Shown here one piece after another: positions 1-8,396 of a stretch of DNA of 11,798 nt. The stretch is taken from the NCBI GenBank assembly GCA_012511925.1, contig JAAZFD010000065.1:1-11798 (forward strand), written 5' to 3'. This stretch comes from Clostridiales bacterium (GTDB taxonomy: Bacteria; Bacillota; Clostridia; Christensenellales; CAG-138). Numbering within the stretch: the first letter of the stretch is position 1; every line of letters begins with the position of its first letter. Below the pieces are notes generated by a model that saw nothing but the letters and a program-made list of their open reading frames with translations, was not told where the DNA came from and did not search any database. A program made the translations under genes and the position numbers.

Positions 1-188
1 ACTTAGCATTGGGGGTAATTGTGGCACTTTTCGGCGCTAATTACAATTTTCTTTTGATGCTTGTAATCTATATTTTGCCTTGCGCTTTGCTTACAGGGGT
101 ATTAACAATTCCTGTTCACCTATGTGTTAAGCCCTTGCTAAACACTTATGGCAAGTACATTTTTGACAAGCAAAGCAGTTTGGTTTAA
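1..188 (+). CDS. mreD: Probable MreD, C-terminal end (partial)
   Basis: An open frame enters from the left edge (first full codon at base 3) and runs about 60 codons to a TAA at 186-188. The visible peptide is strongly hydrophobic (two membrane-like stretches, roughly ALGVIVALFG and LLMLVIYILP) and then ends in a short basic tail. MreD is a small multi-pass membrane protein of the rod-shape elongation machinery. The call rests mainly on context: mreD normally lies directly upstream of mrdA, which here begins 18 bases after this stop, so the two are probably co-transcribed. No diagnostic motif is visible in so short a fragment, so another small membrane protein cannot be excluded. Confidence 0.65.
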   Translation, partial: LALGVIVALFGANYNFLLMLVIYILPCALLTGVLTIPVHLCVKPLLNTYGKYIFDKQSSLV

Positions 189-206
189 GGGGGAAAAGGG
201 GAAAAT

Positions 207-2741
207 ATGAAAAAACTAATACCAAGATTTATAATTACGATTGTTCTGTGCTTGTGCATGATGGGAGCTTTAATACTGCGCCTTGCAAGCCTTACACTTG
301 CAGAGGGCAAGCAATATGAGGACGTTGCGGAAAATCGCTCTACGAGGACAACCATTTTGAAAGGTACAAGGGGCAGAATATTAGACAGGAACGGAATCGT
401 TTTAGCCTATGACGAAACCTGCTACAATGTTCAGTTCCAAAGGGATGCCGACAACCGCACAGAATATTACAGCGCAAAGTACACCGAAGCGCTTATTGAA
501 GCTATAAAAATTATCGAGGAGGGCGGTTCTACCACTGTTGATACCTCCTATATTCAAATGAACGATGATGGCGAGCTTTACTACGATTGGGGAGTTGAAA
601 GCGAGGAGATTCAGCAGAAGCGCTACTACAACTTTTGCTCCGCTATGGGCTTTTATGTAACCGATGAAATTATTAAGGATAAAACAAAGTGGAAAACGGC
701 CGAAAGTGCATATCTGGATATGTGCAAAAGCTGGTACATTCCTCCCGAAATGCCATTTGAGGAGGCTGTAAAGATTATTTCAATTCGCCAAGAGGTGAAT
801 TTGAACAACTACAAGGCATACGAGCCAATTACGATTGCTTATAATGTAAGCGTTGACGTGGTTTCCAAACTCGAAATGCGTTCGGACCAGCTTTTGGGCA
901 TAAGCGTTACCGAAAGCACGACTCGTATATATCCTTATGGCGAAACAGCAGCGCATGTAGTTGGCTATTTGCAACGCTCTGCAACCGAAGAAATGGTTGA
1001 CAAGCAGGGCTATTCATATAGCGACTTTGTAGGTGTTTCTGGCGTTGAATACACATTTGAAAACTTCCTAACAGGCGCATCTACCGAAAGACATGGTCAA
1101 CGTGTAATAAAGGTAAACAGAAGCGGAAGTGAGATTTCTCTTGTTTCTGTTTCGCCTGCAAAAAACGGCAATGATGTTATGCTTACAATCGATTTGCCCT
1201 TGCAACAAAAGGTTGACGAGGCTTTAGAGGAAATTATTTGGAAAATAAATGAGAAAGAGCAAGGCATTATTCAAGAAAATGCAAAAGGCGAATATACGCA
1301 TATTGTTGACGGCGAGGAAGTTTACAAGGATATTCGCTTGGCTGAAACGGGCGCAATAGTTGTATTAGATGTGAATACGGGCAATATACTTGCTATGTCC
1401 TCATATCCATCTTTTGACCCCAACTGGTTCATTACAGGTCTTACAGACGAGCAGGCACAGCTATTGATGACAAGCGACTACGCTCAAAAAACTACTCCAA
1501 TAAGAAACAAGGCGGTTTCAGCAAGGCTTGCTCCCGGCTCAATATTTAAGATTGTTACAGGCTTAGCAGGGCTTATGGAGGGCAAAATTTCATTGGAAGA
1601 AACGATTGATGATCATTCCCCCTATTATATTTACGATAAGGAAGGCAATCCGATTACCTCAAATGCTCCAAGCTGTTGGACAAAGCACCCCGAGCAACAT
1701 GCAAACCAAACGATTGTTGACGCAATAAAAAATTCGTGCAACTATTATTTCTTTGAGGTTGCAAACAGGCTTGGAATAGAAAATTTGAATGAGTGGGCAG
1801 GCAGGTTTGGGCTTACAACACCCACGGGAATAGAAGTAACAGGCGAGGCGGTAGGCATAATTGGCGGACAAAAGGTATGGTATGACAATACTTTGCCGCT
1901 TGCTTCTCAACAGACTTCTATGCCGAGGTTCGTATATAACAAGCTCTGCTCAAACCTTGAAAGGTATGTGAAATCCTATTCAGCAGGCACAACGCTTGAC
2001 GCTAACTCAGACGAAATCAAGGATGCGGCAATAAAACTACTGCAATTACAGGACGGCGATGTTTCGGGCAAGGGTCCTATGGTTCGAGAAATTTTAAGCA
2101 AGGATTTGGGCATTCCCGAATCGATTATTAAGCAAACATGGGTAACGGAAATCCTTTCCGACTTGGTTGAGCTGAAGTGGAAGGACTCTCAAACGATTCG
2201 TACAGGAATTGGACAGGGTGCTACGCTAATAACTCCCGTTGCAATGGCGAGATGCTTGGCTACTATAGCGAATGGCGGAAACGTATATGACGTTCATGTG
2301 GTAGATAGCGTGCTTGACGCATCAGGTAACACGATTCTGAAAAACGAGCCAAAGCTGTTCAACAGAATAGATGCACCTGTGGAATATTGGGATGCAGTAC
2401 GAGATGGAATGAAGGGCGTTGTTTCGCCCGAGGATAGGGGTACTGCTGCAAGCTCATGGACAAAGGAGTTCGTAGATTCTGGCTATACGGCGTTGATTAG
2501 CGGCAAAACTGGAACGGCACAAATTGGTGCTACAGAGCAAATCGACATTCAAAACACATCATGGTTTATTACATTCACTCCGCGTGAAAAGCCGGAGATT
2601 GCGATTGTTGTTTGCGTGCCACATGGATGTTCGGGCGCATCAAGCTCGGCAGCAATTGAGGATATAATTACGTACTACTATGAGCGGAAGAATGCACAGG
2701 CTTCGGAGAATTTGACGGACTACTTTGGAGTAACTCCGTAA
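207..2741 (+). CDS. mrdA: Penicillin-binding protein 2 (elongation-specific D,D-transpeptidase)
   Basis: This class B PBP cross-links peptidoglycan on the outer face of the membrane and partners with RodA in the elongasome. A single N-terminal membrane anchor (about residues 8-30, no signal cleavage site) is followed by the start of the dimerisation/pedestal region with the family motif RGRILDRNG (about 55-63). The transpeptidase motifs are all present: SIFK with nucleophile S445, SCN at 510-512, and KTG at 767-769. The protein has 844 residues against roughly 630 in Escherichia coli PBP2. The extra length lies in the pedestal (about 100-210) and in a charged, probably helical insert of about 90 residues (about 570-660) just before the RTGIGQG segment. 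Long PBP2s of this kind are usual in Clostridia. The start ATG has a good ribosome binding site (AAGGGG at 196-201). An intrinsic terminator follows the stop, so mrdA ends its transcription unit. Confidence 0.95.
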   Translation: MKKLIPRFIITIVLCLCMMGALILRLASLTLAEGKQYEDVAENRSTRTTILKGTRGRILDRNGIVLAYDETCYNVQFQRDADNRTEYYSAKYTEALIEAIKIIEEGGSTTVDTSYIQMNDDGELYYDWGVESEEIQQKRYYNFCSAMGFYVTDEIIKDKTKWKTAESAYLDMCKSWYIPPEMPFEEAVKIISIRQEVNLNNYKAYEPITIAYNVSVDVVSKLEMRSDQLLGISVTESTTRIYPYGETAAHVVGYLQRSATEEMVDKQGYSYSDFVGVSGVEYTFENFLTGASTERHGQRVIKVNRSGSEISLVSVSPAKNGNDVMLTIDLPLQQKVDEALEEIIWKINEKEQGIIQENAKGEYTHIVDGEEVYKDIRLAETGAIVVLDVNTGNILAMSSYPSFDPNWFITGLTDEQAQLLMTSDYAQKTTPIRNKAVSARLAPGSIFKIVTGLAGLMEGKISLEETIDDHSPYYIYDKEGNPITSNAPSCWTKHPEQHANQTIVDAIKNSCNYYFFEVANRLGIENLNEWAGRFGLTTPTGIEVTGEAVGIIGGQKVWYDNTLPLASQQTSMPRFVYNKLCSNLERYVKSYSAGTTLDANSDEIKDAAIKLLQLQDGDVSGKGPMVREILSKDLGIPESIIKQTWVTEILSDLVELKWKDSQTIRTGIGQGATLITPVAMARCLATIANGGNVYDVHVVDSVLDASGNTILKNEPKLFNRIDAPVEYWDAVRDGMKGVVSPEDRGTAASSWTKEFVDSGYTALISGKTGTAQIGATEQIDIQNTSWFITFTPREKPEIAIVVCVPHGCSGASSSAAIEDIITYYYERKNAQASENLTDYFGVTP

Positions 2742-2758
2742 TTCAAATACACATATAG

Positions 2759-2790
2759 AAAAGCGGTTTTCAATGAGCCGCTTTTGTTTG
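2759..2790 (+). terminator. Intrinsic terminator after mrdA
   Basis: AAAAGCGG (2759-2766) pairs with CCGCTTTT (2778-2785) around an 11-base loop and is followed by a T-rich run on the + strand. It lies 17 bases after the mrdA stop codon. Confidence 0.85.
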
Positions 2791-2845
2791 TCTTTTGGGG
2801 TTTTGAATGATTATATTATGCTGCCTTGGCCTTTGGCGATATTAG

Positions 2846-2948
2846 CAGGCGGATACATAGTGTCGCCCCTACAACGCTGTTCCATTAAGCAATAAAGTGC
2901 AGATTGCCCTGTGGAGATTTTCAGGCGGGCGGTAGCACACCCTACGAA
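2846..2948. repeat. Pair of related GC-rich intergenic half-repeats
   Basis: Two segments in the same orientation share the frame CAGGCGG...CCCTAC: 2846-2875 (CAGGCGGATACATAG, then TGTCGCCCCTACAAC) and 2922-2948 (CAGGCGGGCGGTAGC, then ACACCCTACGAA). About 45 unrelated bases separate them. They are richer in GC than the surrounding intergenic DNA, and read on the opposite strand each begins with GTAGGG. Short GTAGGGGCG-type intergenic repeats are common in Clostridia, and these look like a degenerate example. No gene is visible between 2742 and 3000. Confidence 0.4.
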
Positions 2949-2972
2949 TTGGTTTGTGTAAGATTGTTTAGA

Positions 2973-2997
2973 TATAAAAAACGGCTATAAGCCGTTT
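2973..2997 (-). terminator. Intrinsic terminator of the small unknown gene
   Basis: On the - strand the perfect 8-bp stem AAACGGCT / AGCCGTTT (2997-2990 and 2986-2979) closes a 3-base loop and runs into TTTTTTAT. It begins 4 bases after the TGA of the - strand gene ending at 3001. Confidence 0.85.
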
Positions 2998-3000
2998 ATT

Positions 3001-3477
3001 TCAGAAATTCTCCAAGTTATATTCTCGCAAATCCCTTGAAAGTGGGAAGGTTTGCCTGAAAAACTTAACAAGATGATAGTTTCTCGCCATCATCAAGCAC
3101 AATGAGCTATCGTATGCCACCAACTCGATTTCTGCTAAGGGATGCTGTATAGTGATTCTATCTTCCCAAAATCCATCGTAGCCATCAGCATGAGGCAATG
3201 CAAAGGTAAGTATCTTTTCAAGTGGAATATCCTTTGGAAAGGCAGATAGAACCGCCCATATCCATTGGAAGTTCTCCGTTTTAACGAGTTTTTGAAGCTC
3301 TTCACCAGATAGAAAACAATATTCTTCCGAAAGCATTGCATCAATCCTTGCATTTTTGGGATAACATAGGCAATCAGTGATAAGCCAATTATAGTTGGTT
3401 AAGTTTTTTATTCCCGTTAGCATTCTACGCATATCGGTATAAAAACGCTCACCCTCCATCAAGATTGCGCCCTTCAT
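3001..3477 (-). CDS. Unknown-function protein, possibly DUF2691-like
   Basis: This predicts a soluble protein of 158 residues with no signal peptide or membrane segment. The frame also allows an ATG 12 bases upstream (3489), but that codon directly abuts the ribosome binding site AGGAGG (3490-3495) with no spacing. The internal ATG at 3477, 12 bases beyond the AGGAGG, is therefore the likelier start and gives an N-terminus MKGAILMEG. The opening MKGAI, the segment YNWLITD and the late FPLSRDL faintly recall the uncharacterised DUF2691 family, but this is a weak recollection. Visible traits are many aromatic residues and a C-terminal half around PLAEIELVAYDSS. It has its own promoter and terminator and lies downstream of the pot operon on the same strand, so a link to polyamine transport is not implied. 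I do not know its function. Confidence 0.8.
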   Translation of the reverse strand: MKGAILMEGERFYTDMRRMLTGIKNLTNYNWLITDCLCYPKNARIDAMLSEEYCFLSGEELQKLVKTENFQWIWAVLSAFPKDIPLEKILTFALPHADGYDGFWEDRITIQHPLAEIELVAYDSSLCLMMARNYHLVKFFRQTFPLSRDLREYNLENF

Positions 3478-3576
3478 GCCTTCAATCATCCTCCTAAAAT
3501 ACTATAATTGCACACAAACATTGGAGCTTTCAAAAAAATAAAACAAAAAGCCATGATTATGTTAGTGTATAGTACA

Positions 3577-3606
3577 AATATACTCTAAAGATTAGTGTTT
3601 TGTCAA
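3577..3606 (-). promoter_or_regulatory. Sigma-A promoter for the small unknown gene
   Basis: On the - strand a perfect TTGACA (3606-3601) is followed after 18 bases by TATATT (3582-3577), one mismatch from TATAAT. The likely start point lies near 3570, giving an 80-90 base leader before the gene, with no obvious structured regulator in it. Confidence 0.7.
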
Positions 3607-3657
3607 GTATTTTTGCTTAAATTCAAAAACTCCTCAAAATATTTTACAAATGAACAA

Positions 3658-3687
3658 ATGCTCCGCTTACAAACGCAAACGGAGCAT
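3658..3687 (-). terminator. Intrinsic terminator of the pot operon
   Basis: ATGCTCCG (3658-3665) pairs with CGGAGCAT (3680-3687), an 8-bp perfect stem that starts about 5 bases past the potD stop on the - strand. The downstream run (TTTGTTCATTTG) is T-rich but interrupted, so termination may be less than complete. Confidence 0.75.
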
Positions 3688-3692
3688 AACTT

Positions 3693-4751
3693 TTAATAGA
3701 TTATAGCATCCCACGCATCAGAGAAAACGGATGTGAAATCTCCCAAATCACGGAATATTTCGCATCTGTCAATTACTTCCTGTGGGGGATTATAAATCTC
3801 GTTTTGTGTCCAATACTCGTCCATCAAAGCTAATGCCGCCTTGTTAGGTGTTGAATAGCCTATGTACTCGCTGTTTTGCTTAGCTACCTCGGGTCTGTTC
3901 AAAAAGTTAATGAACTTCTCTGCAAGCTCTGGATTTTTTGAGCTTTTAGGAATAATTGCATTGTCGAACCAAAGGTTGCTACCCTCATTAGGCACTGCAT
4001 AAGCCAAATCGGGGTTGCCCTCTTCTTCATCTACGCACCAAACAGCATCGCCAGAATACACAACCGCTAATGCGCCCTCGCCGCCTATCATTGCGTCCTT
4101 TACTGTATCGCCAAGGTATGCTTTTATCAGGGGCTTTTGTTGAATCAAGGCATCTCGAGCTTCTGCTACCTCCTGCTCGCTTCTCGTATTCATCGAATAG
4201 CCCAAGTATTTTAGCGTAATGCCTATCGTATCACGCATGGAGTCATACATATAAATCTGACCCGAATACTTTTCATCCCAAAGAATGCTCCAAGAATCAA
4301 CAGGCTCATCAACCATAGTTGTATTGTAAAGAATTCCTACCGTTCCCCACATATACGGAACGGAATACTTGTTGCCCGGGTCGAATGACAAATCCAAAAA
4401 CTGCTCGTCAATGTTGGCTATATTCGGAATGTTCTCCTTGTTCAACTCATGCAGCATATCCTTTTGTACGAGCTTTTCGATTATATAGTCCGAGGGAAAG
4501 CACAGGTCATAAATGCTTGTTGAGGATTCGAGCTTTATTAGCATTTCCTCATTGTTTGCCATCGTGTCGTACTGAACCTTTACGCCATATTCGGTTTCGA
4601 AGTCCTTAATGAGTTGGGGGTCAATGTAATCTCCCCAATTCAATATGTATAGTGTTTCCTTGGCTTTTGTGCAACCAGACAATGCAAGGCTTGCCACTAC
4701 AAGCATAGCTACCAATAGCACACATACAGTTCTCATAATTTTGTTTTTCAT
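3693..4751 (-). CDS. potD: Spermidine/putrescine-binding lipoprotein PotD
   Basis: This is the extracytoplasmic polyamine-binding subunit of the PotABCD importer, anchored to the outer face of the membrane by a lipid. A basic start and hydrophobic core lead to the lipobox LSGC with lipidated Cys27. The mature protein opens with LYILNWGDYI, the usual PotD N-terminal strand. Family segments follow in order: YDLCFPSDYI (about 81-90), FDPGNKYSVPYMWG (123-136), acidic residues D170 and D174 in the ligand-site segment, LWFDNAIIP (260-268), and FINFLNRPEVA (280-290). Compared with E. coli PotD as I remember it, the aromatic/acidic pocket (Trp, Tyr, Asp) is largely kept, with Tyr232 in place of one Trp. 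This supports binding of a polyamine but does not settle spermidine versus putrescine. At 352 residues it has normal length. It is the last gene of the operon, 47 bases after potC. Confidence 0.95.
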   Translation of the reverse strand: MKNKIMRTVCVLLVAMLVVASLALSGCTKAKETLYILNWGDYIDPQLIKDFETEYGVKVQYDTMANNEEMLIKLESSTSIYDLCFPSDYIIEKLVQKDMLHELNKENIPNIANIDEQFLDLSFDPGNKYSVPYMWGTVGILYNTTMVDEPVDSWSILWDEKYSGQIYMYDSMRDTIGITLKYLGYSMNTRSEQEVAEARDALIQQKPLIKAYLGDTVKDAMIGGEGALAVVYSGDAVWCVDEEEGNPDLAYAVPNEGSNLWFDNAIIPKSSKNPELAEKFINFLNRPEVAKQNSEYIGYSTPNKAALALMDEYWTQNEIYNPPQEVIDRCEIFRDLGDFTSVFSDAWDAIIY

Positions 4752-4798
4752 TCTTTTATCCTTTCATATCGGGTTATATATATAAAGGCATTGAGCCA

Positions 4799-5611
4799 TT
4801 ATTTGCTGCGAAGTTTTCTCGCTTGAACCTCCGCTTCTTTTTCTTGCTTTATACTGCGCAGGTTTACTATTACAAGCAAGGTTGCAACGACCACGAACAT
4901 CAATGCCGACAATGCGTTTATATGCGAGGGAATTCCTCTCCTTGCAATCGAATAAACGTAAATCGAAATATTGGGGACACCGTCTGCGGCAAACCAGCTT
5001 ATAACAAAATCATCTATGGATAATGTGAAAGCTAATATGAAGCCGGATATTATGCCCGGCATTATATCGGGTATTACCACCTTTGTTAGTGCTATCATAG
5101 GGGTACAGCCTAAGTCCATTGCCGCTTCATAAAGCCTGTTAGAGCTTTGCCTAAGCCTTGGCATTACCGAAAATATTACATAGGGCAGGTTAAATGTTAT
5201 ATGCGCAATAAGCATTCTTAAATAACCCGATGTAAAGCCTATGGCGGTAAACAATAGCATAAAGCTAATGCCTGTTACCAAGTCGGGGTTTACCATGGGT
5301 AGCTGTGTTACGTTTTCTACAAGCATTCGGTTGCGCTTTTTCATGGAATGTATGCCAATGGCTGCGAATGTTCCCATAATAGTTGCAACCACTGCGGCAA
5401 TTATGGCGATTGTTATTGAGTTTTGAACCGCCACCCATACAGCGCGCTCGGCAAATAGCTTTTCATAAGCACCAAAGGACCAACCCTGCCATTTACTCAT
5501 AGTGCGAGAATCCGTAAATGAAAAGAGAATCAATATGAATATTGGCGCATACATAAATAGCAGTACAAGCCCCAAGTATGAGTGTTTTAAGAAGGCAGAT
5601 AGCTTTTTCAC
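4799..5611 (-). CDS. potC: Spermidine/putrescine ABC transporter permease PotC
   Basis: This is one of the two membrane subunits forming the polyamine channel. The 270 residues contain about six hydrophobic segments, the first at about 13-31. The cytoplasmic EAA loop that docks on the ATPase is present (EAAMDLG, 162-168), followed by the usual helix and IPDIMPGI. The start codon is GTG (5611-5609) and overlaps the TGA of potB as GTGA, so translation is probably coupled to potB. The C-terminus is basic, consistent with a cytoplasmic tail. PotC and PotB are related, and the assignment follows the usual A-B-C-D order and the N-terminal pattern. Confidence 0.93.
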   Translation of the reverse strand: MKKLSAFLKHSYLGLVLLFMYAPIFILILFSFTDSRTMSKWQGWSFGAYEKLFAERAVWVAVQNSITIAIIAAVVATIMGTFAAIGIHSMKKRNRMLVENVTQLPMVNPDLVTGISFMLLFTAIGFTSGYLRMLIAHITFNLPYVIFSVMPRLRQSSNRLYEAAMDLGCTPMIALTKVVIPDIMPGIISGFILAFTLSIDDFVISWFAADGVPNISIYVYSIARRGIPSHINALSALMFVVVATLLVIVNLRSIKQEKEAEVQARKLRSK

Positions 5612-6432
5612 CAGAGCGTACCCCCCTCTTCGTTGCCCTGCTCAGCCTCCATTTTGTGCATAACAACAATAGAGATGATTACAAGCACAAGCAGAATTAT
5701 GGATAGCACCGAGCCAAGTCCTAAGTTACCACTTGCCACAATTTTGTCCTCAATTAGATCGCCATAGAGCGGATATTTTTTGCCGCCTATAAGCCTTGAA
5801 ATCGCAAAGGTTGTGATTGCAGGTATAAAAACCATGGTAATTCCAGAAACCACTCCCGGAACCGATAAAGGCAATACCACCTTAAAGAATGTGTTGGCTG
5901 AGTTTGCTCCTAAATCATGTGCCGCTTCAATGTGCGAGCGGTCTATCTTCGATAAAATCGTGTATATGGGCAGTATCATAAAGGGCAGAAAGTTATAAAC
6001 CGTAACCAACAGAACCGCCCCTTGCGTATACATAAAGCTGCCCTTTGCAAATCCTAAAGTGGTAAGCAACATATTCAATACGCCATTGTCGGCTAAAATT
6101 ACCTGCCATGCGTATGTTCTTAGCAAGAAATTCATCCACATGGGCAAAATGAAAAACATAGAGAGTATCGCCGCTGTACTTTTTTTCATATTAGAAAGAA
6201 TGTACGCAACGGGATAGCCGATTAAAAGGCATAGTGCGGTAGCAATAAGCGCAACAACAATCGAGCGGATTAGAACGCTTATATATAGCGGAGTTTCCAG
6301 CGCTTGATTTACGAACTCGGTCGTAAAATGCCCATCCTGTATAAATGCGCTATAGAATATGAAAAGCATAGGAACGACAATAAAAATAATCATCCATACT
6401 ATATAGGGCGTGGAAAAAAATGTGCGTTTCAT
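5608..6432 (-). CDS. potB: Spermidine/putrescine ABC transporter permease PotB
   Basis: This is the partner permease of PotC in the inner-membrane heterodimer. It has 274 residues with about six membrane segments: the first at about 11-30, then a long extracytoplasmic loop (about 31-55) before the second. The EAA motif reads EAAHDLG (169-175) followed by [11 protein letters not shown]. The start ATG overlaps the potA TGA as ATGA, and the potC start overlaps this gene's stop, so the three genes are translationally linked. The C-terminal tail is acidic ([10 protein letters not shown]). Length and topology are normal for the family. Confidence 0.93.
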   Translation of the reverse strand: MKRTFFSTPYIVWMIIFIVVPMLFIFYSAFIQDGHFTTEFVNQALETPLYISVLIRSIVVALIATALCLLIGYPVAYILSNMKKSTAAILSMFFILPMWMNFLLRTYAWQVILADNGVLNMLLTTLGFAKGSFMYTQGAVLLVTVYNFLPFMILPIYTILSKIDRSHIEAAHDLGANSANTFFKVVLPLSVPGVVSGITMVFIPAITTFAISRLIGGKKYPLYGDLIEDKIVASGNLGLGSVLSIILLVLVIISIVVMHKMEAEQGNEEGGTLW

Positions 6433-7514
6433 TCCTTCTCCTCATCCATTACAATTTCAAATTCGCTTACTTCCTTGGGCTTTTTCATAACATGAATAGC
6501 ATCGGGCAAAATCTGAACACTTACATGCTCGCCTACGGGTACTAAATCCGTTGTATGAACCATCAGCGAAAATTCGTTGCAGTTTACAGTTATGGCATAA
6601 TGCACTCCCATAAAAATTACGTTGGTTATAACGCCTGACAAGGGAGCGCTACCCAATGGGACAATATCTACGTCCTCGGGGCGAATAACTAAGTCAACAA
6701 GCTCGTTACGCTCAAAGCCTTTGTCAACGCACTCATACACATTGCCCTTAAATGACACCATATAATCTTGAAGCATAATGCCCTCAATTATGTTGCTTTC
6801 GCCTATGAATTGCGCTACAAACTGGTTTTTAGGCTCGTTGTATATGTCCGCAGGTGTTCCAATCTGCTGTATTTTCCCCTCATTCATAACAACTATGGTA
6901 TCGCTCATGGTTAGGGCTTCCTCTTGGTCGTGCGTTACATAAATAAATGTAATGCCTACGGCTTGTTGCATTCGCTTTAGTTCAACCTGCATACCTTTTC
7001 GTAGCTTTTTATCCAAAGCGCTTAGGGGTTCGTCTAACAGAAGCACCTCGGGGTCGTTCACCAATGCTCTTGCAATGGCTACGCGCTGTTGCTGTCCGCC
7101 CGAAAGCTGCTCGACCCAACGCTTTTCATAGCCTTTAAGATTTACAAGTTCGAGAATGTTTTCTACACGGTTTGTGATTTCCTTTTTGCTCATCTTTTTT
7201 AGTTTTAAACCGAAAGCTACGTTGTCAAAAACATTAAGATGCATGAACAACGCATACTTTTGGAATACGGTATTGACCCGGCGTTTATATGGTGGAACAT
7301 GGGTAACTTCCTTATCGTCCATATAAACCTTTCCCTCTGAGGGCATGGTAAAACCAGCTATTATTCTTAGCATGGTTGTTTTTCCGCATCCTGATGGACC
7401 TAATAGCGTTAAGAACTCGCCATTGCGGATATAGAGATTTATATTATCAAGCGCTTTATCGCCAGAATACTCCTTGGTTATGTTTTCTAATTCTATTAAG
7501 TGGTTGCTTTCCAT
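6429..7514 (-). CDS. potA: Spermidine/putrescine ABC transporter ATP-binding protein PotA
   Basis: This cytoplasmic ATPase powers polyamine import through PotBC. All ABC motifs are intact: Walker A GPSGCGKT (39-46), Q-loop Gln85, signature LSGGQ (137-141), Walker B VLLLDEP (157-163), D-loop SALD (165-168) and switch His195. Residues from about 240 to 345 form the C-terminal TOBE regulatory region typical of the PotA/MalK group. The 361 residues match the usual length. GGAGG lies at 7524-7520, about 5 bases before the ATG. The gene sits 19 bases after the regulator gene and overlaps potB by 4 bases, so it belongs to a single operon. Confidence 0.96.
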   Translation of the reverse strand: MESNHLIELENITKEYSGDKALDNINLYIRNGEFLTLLGPSGCGKTTMLRIIAGFTMPSEGKVYMDDKEVTHVPPYKRRVNTVFQKYALFMHLNVFDNVAFGLKLKKMSKKEITNRVENILELVNLKGYEKRWVEQLSGGQQQRVAIARALVNDPEVLLLDEPLSALDKKLRKGMQVELKRMQQAVGITFIYVTHDQEEALTMSDTIVVMNEGKIQQIGTPADIYNEPKNQFVAQFIGESNIIEGIMLQDYMVSFKGNVYECVDKGFERNELVDLVIRPEDVDIVPLGSAPLSGVITNVIFMGVHYAITVNCNEFSLMVHTTDLVPVGEHVSVQILPDAIHVMKKPKEVSEFEIVMDEEKE

Positions 7515-7533
7515 ATTTTCCTCCGTTTTGTTC

Positions 7534-8073
7534 TTAGAATGAGGGGGGTGTAGCTACCCATATTACCTTGGCTTCGCTTTTCCCTGTATTGGTTAAATAG
7601 TGTACGCTTGATGGCTTGAAGCAAAAGCTCTCGCCCTTTTTCACCTTATATTTTTGAGTGCCAACGCATAAAGTAACGCTGCCACGCAAAACAAAGCCAA
7701 ACTCCTCTCCCTCGTGGGGGTCATAAGTGTGGCTTGCTCCGCCGGGTTCAAGCGTAATTAGTATTGGCTCAAGCTCGTTTTTTTGCGCATTGGGAACAAG
7801 CCAACAAATAGAATGCCCAAGCTCGGCTTCGCATTTTTCGAACATATCCTCTACTTCAAAAACAACCTTTTCTACCGGGCGCTCGGCAAAAAAATCCGAC
7901 AGATTACTGCCCAAGGCTTCCAAGATGTCGATTAGGGTTGCGATAGATGGCGATGCTTGCTCTCTCTCGATTTGAGAGATAAAGCCCTTTGAAAGCTCAG
8001 TTCGTGCCGCTAACTCGTCTTGCGTAAGACCAAGTTTAATGCGCAGGCGTTTAATTTTCTCACCTATTTCCAT
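7534..8073 (-). CDS. potR: XRE-cupin repressor, PuuR-like regulator of the pot operon
   Basis: This is a 179-residue DNA-binding regulator. An XRE-type helix-turn-helix occupies about residues 6-61 ([10 protein letters not shown], then [10 protein letters not shown] as the recognition region). A C-terminal small-molecule-binding cupin_2 domain covers about 105-175 ([12 protein letters not shown] and [10 protein letters not shown] hold the usual beta-barrel turns). XRE-cupin proteins at the head of potABCD operons are thought to repress polyamine uptake and be released or modulated by polyamines. Ligand and sign of action are inferred here. The ATG is preceded by GGAGAGG (8084-8078). It is the first gene of the operon, behind a strong promoter with GTTTAGTT motifs, which suggests autoregulation. 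The symbol potR is descriptive, and puuR would also be used. Confidence 0.88.
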   Translation of the reverse strand: MEIGEKIKRLRIKLGLTQDELAARTELSKGFISQIEREQASPSIATLIDILEALGSNLSDFFAERPVEKVVFEVEDMFEKCEAELGHSICWLVPNAQKNELEPILITLEPGGASHTYDPHEGEEFGFVLRGSVTLCVGTQKYKVKKGESFCFKPSSVHYLTNTGKSEAKVIWVATPPSF

Positions 8074-8100
8074 TGTGCCTCTCCGTTCATGTCGTGCGTC

Positions 8101-8121
8101 AAGTTTAGTTAAAGTAAACTT
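8101..8121. promoter_or_regulatory. Candidate operator (inverted repeat) in the pot leader
   Basis: AAGTTTA (8101-8107) and TAAACTT (8115-8121) form a perfect 7-bp inverted repeat with a 7-base spacer, and the left arm includes GTTTAGTT. It lies just downstream of the predicted start point and upstream of the ribosome binding site, a position where a bound repressor would block initiation or early elongation. The presumed ligand is the XRE-cupin protein encoded immediately downstream. Confidence 0.5.
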
Positions 8122-8132
8122 TCAGTACAGTT

Positions 8133-8161
8133 ATTAAAACACTATATGTGGTATTTGTCAA
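8133..8161 (-). promoter_or_regulatory. Sigma-A promoter of the pot operon
   Basis: On the - strand a perfect TTGACA (8161-8156) and TTTAAT (8138-8133, one mismatch to TATAAT) are separated by exactly 17 bases. The predicted start is near 8126, giving a leader of about 50 bases to the regulator gene. Confidence 0.8.
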
Positions 8162-8188
8162 TAGTTTTATCAAGTTTTTTGTTTAATA

Positions 8189-8251
8189 AAACTAAACCCT
8201 GTTTTTCGCTATTTATAGGGGTTTTTCGGGTTTTTGGTTTGTGTTTAGTTT
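8189..8251. promoter_or_regulatory. Inverted pair of AAACTAAAC / GTTTAGTTT motifs upstream of the pot promoter
   Basis: AAACTAAAC (8189-8197) and its exact reverse complement GTTTAGTTT (8243-8251) lie 45 bases apart, about 28 bases upstream of the -35 box. The same 8-base core occurs in the inverted repeat at 8101-8121. Distal operators allowing repressor looping are one reading, and chance similarity in AT-rich DNA is the other. Confidence 0.35.
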
Positions 8252-8396
8252 AGGAATAAAAAAATATATTTTACTTTCTGTATTAGAATAGCTTTATGGA
8301 CTAAATCATTAAAGCATTAAAAATAGTCTATCTTATTTCAAAAGTGAGAGAACACAAGAATGCCGCTCCAACAGCGTAAATGTTTTCGACATATTA
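8252..8396. other. AT-rich intergenic stretch, no gene seen
   Basis: This is AT-rich DNA between the pot control region and the direct repeats. No open frame with a ribosome binding site was found. A TAGAAT at 8284-8289 resembles a -10 box on the + strand but has no acceptable -35 partner, so no promoter is called. Confidence 0.5.

Noticed and set aside
4319..5426. Open frames on the + strand opposite potD and potC.
   Set aside because: They are shadows of the well-supported - strand transporter genes and lack ribosome binding sites and recognisable domains.
8284..8289. TAGAAT as a -10 box for a + strand repeat transcript.
   Set aside because: There is no -35-like sequence at a 16-18 base distance, and the stretch is AT-rich enough to give such matches by chance.
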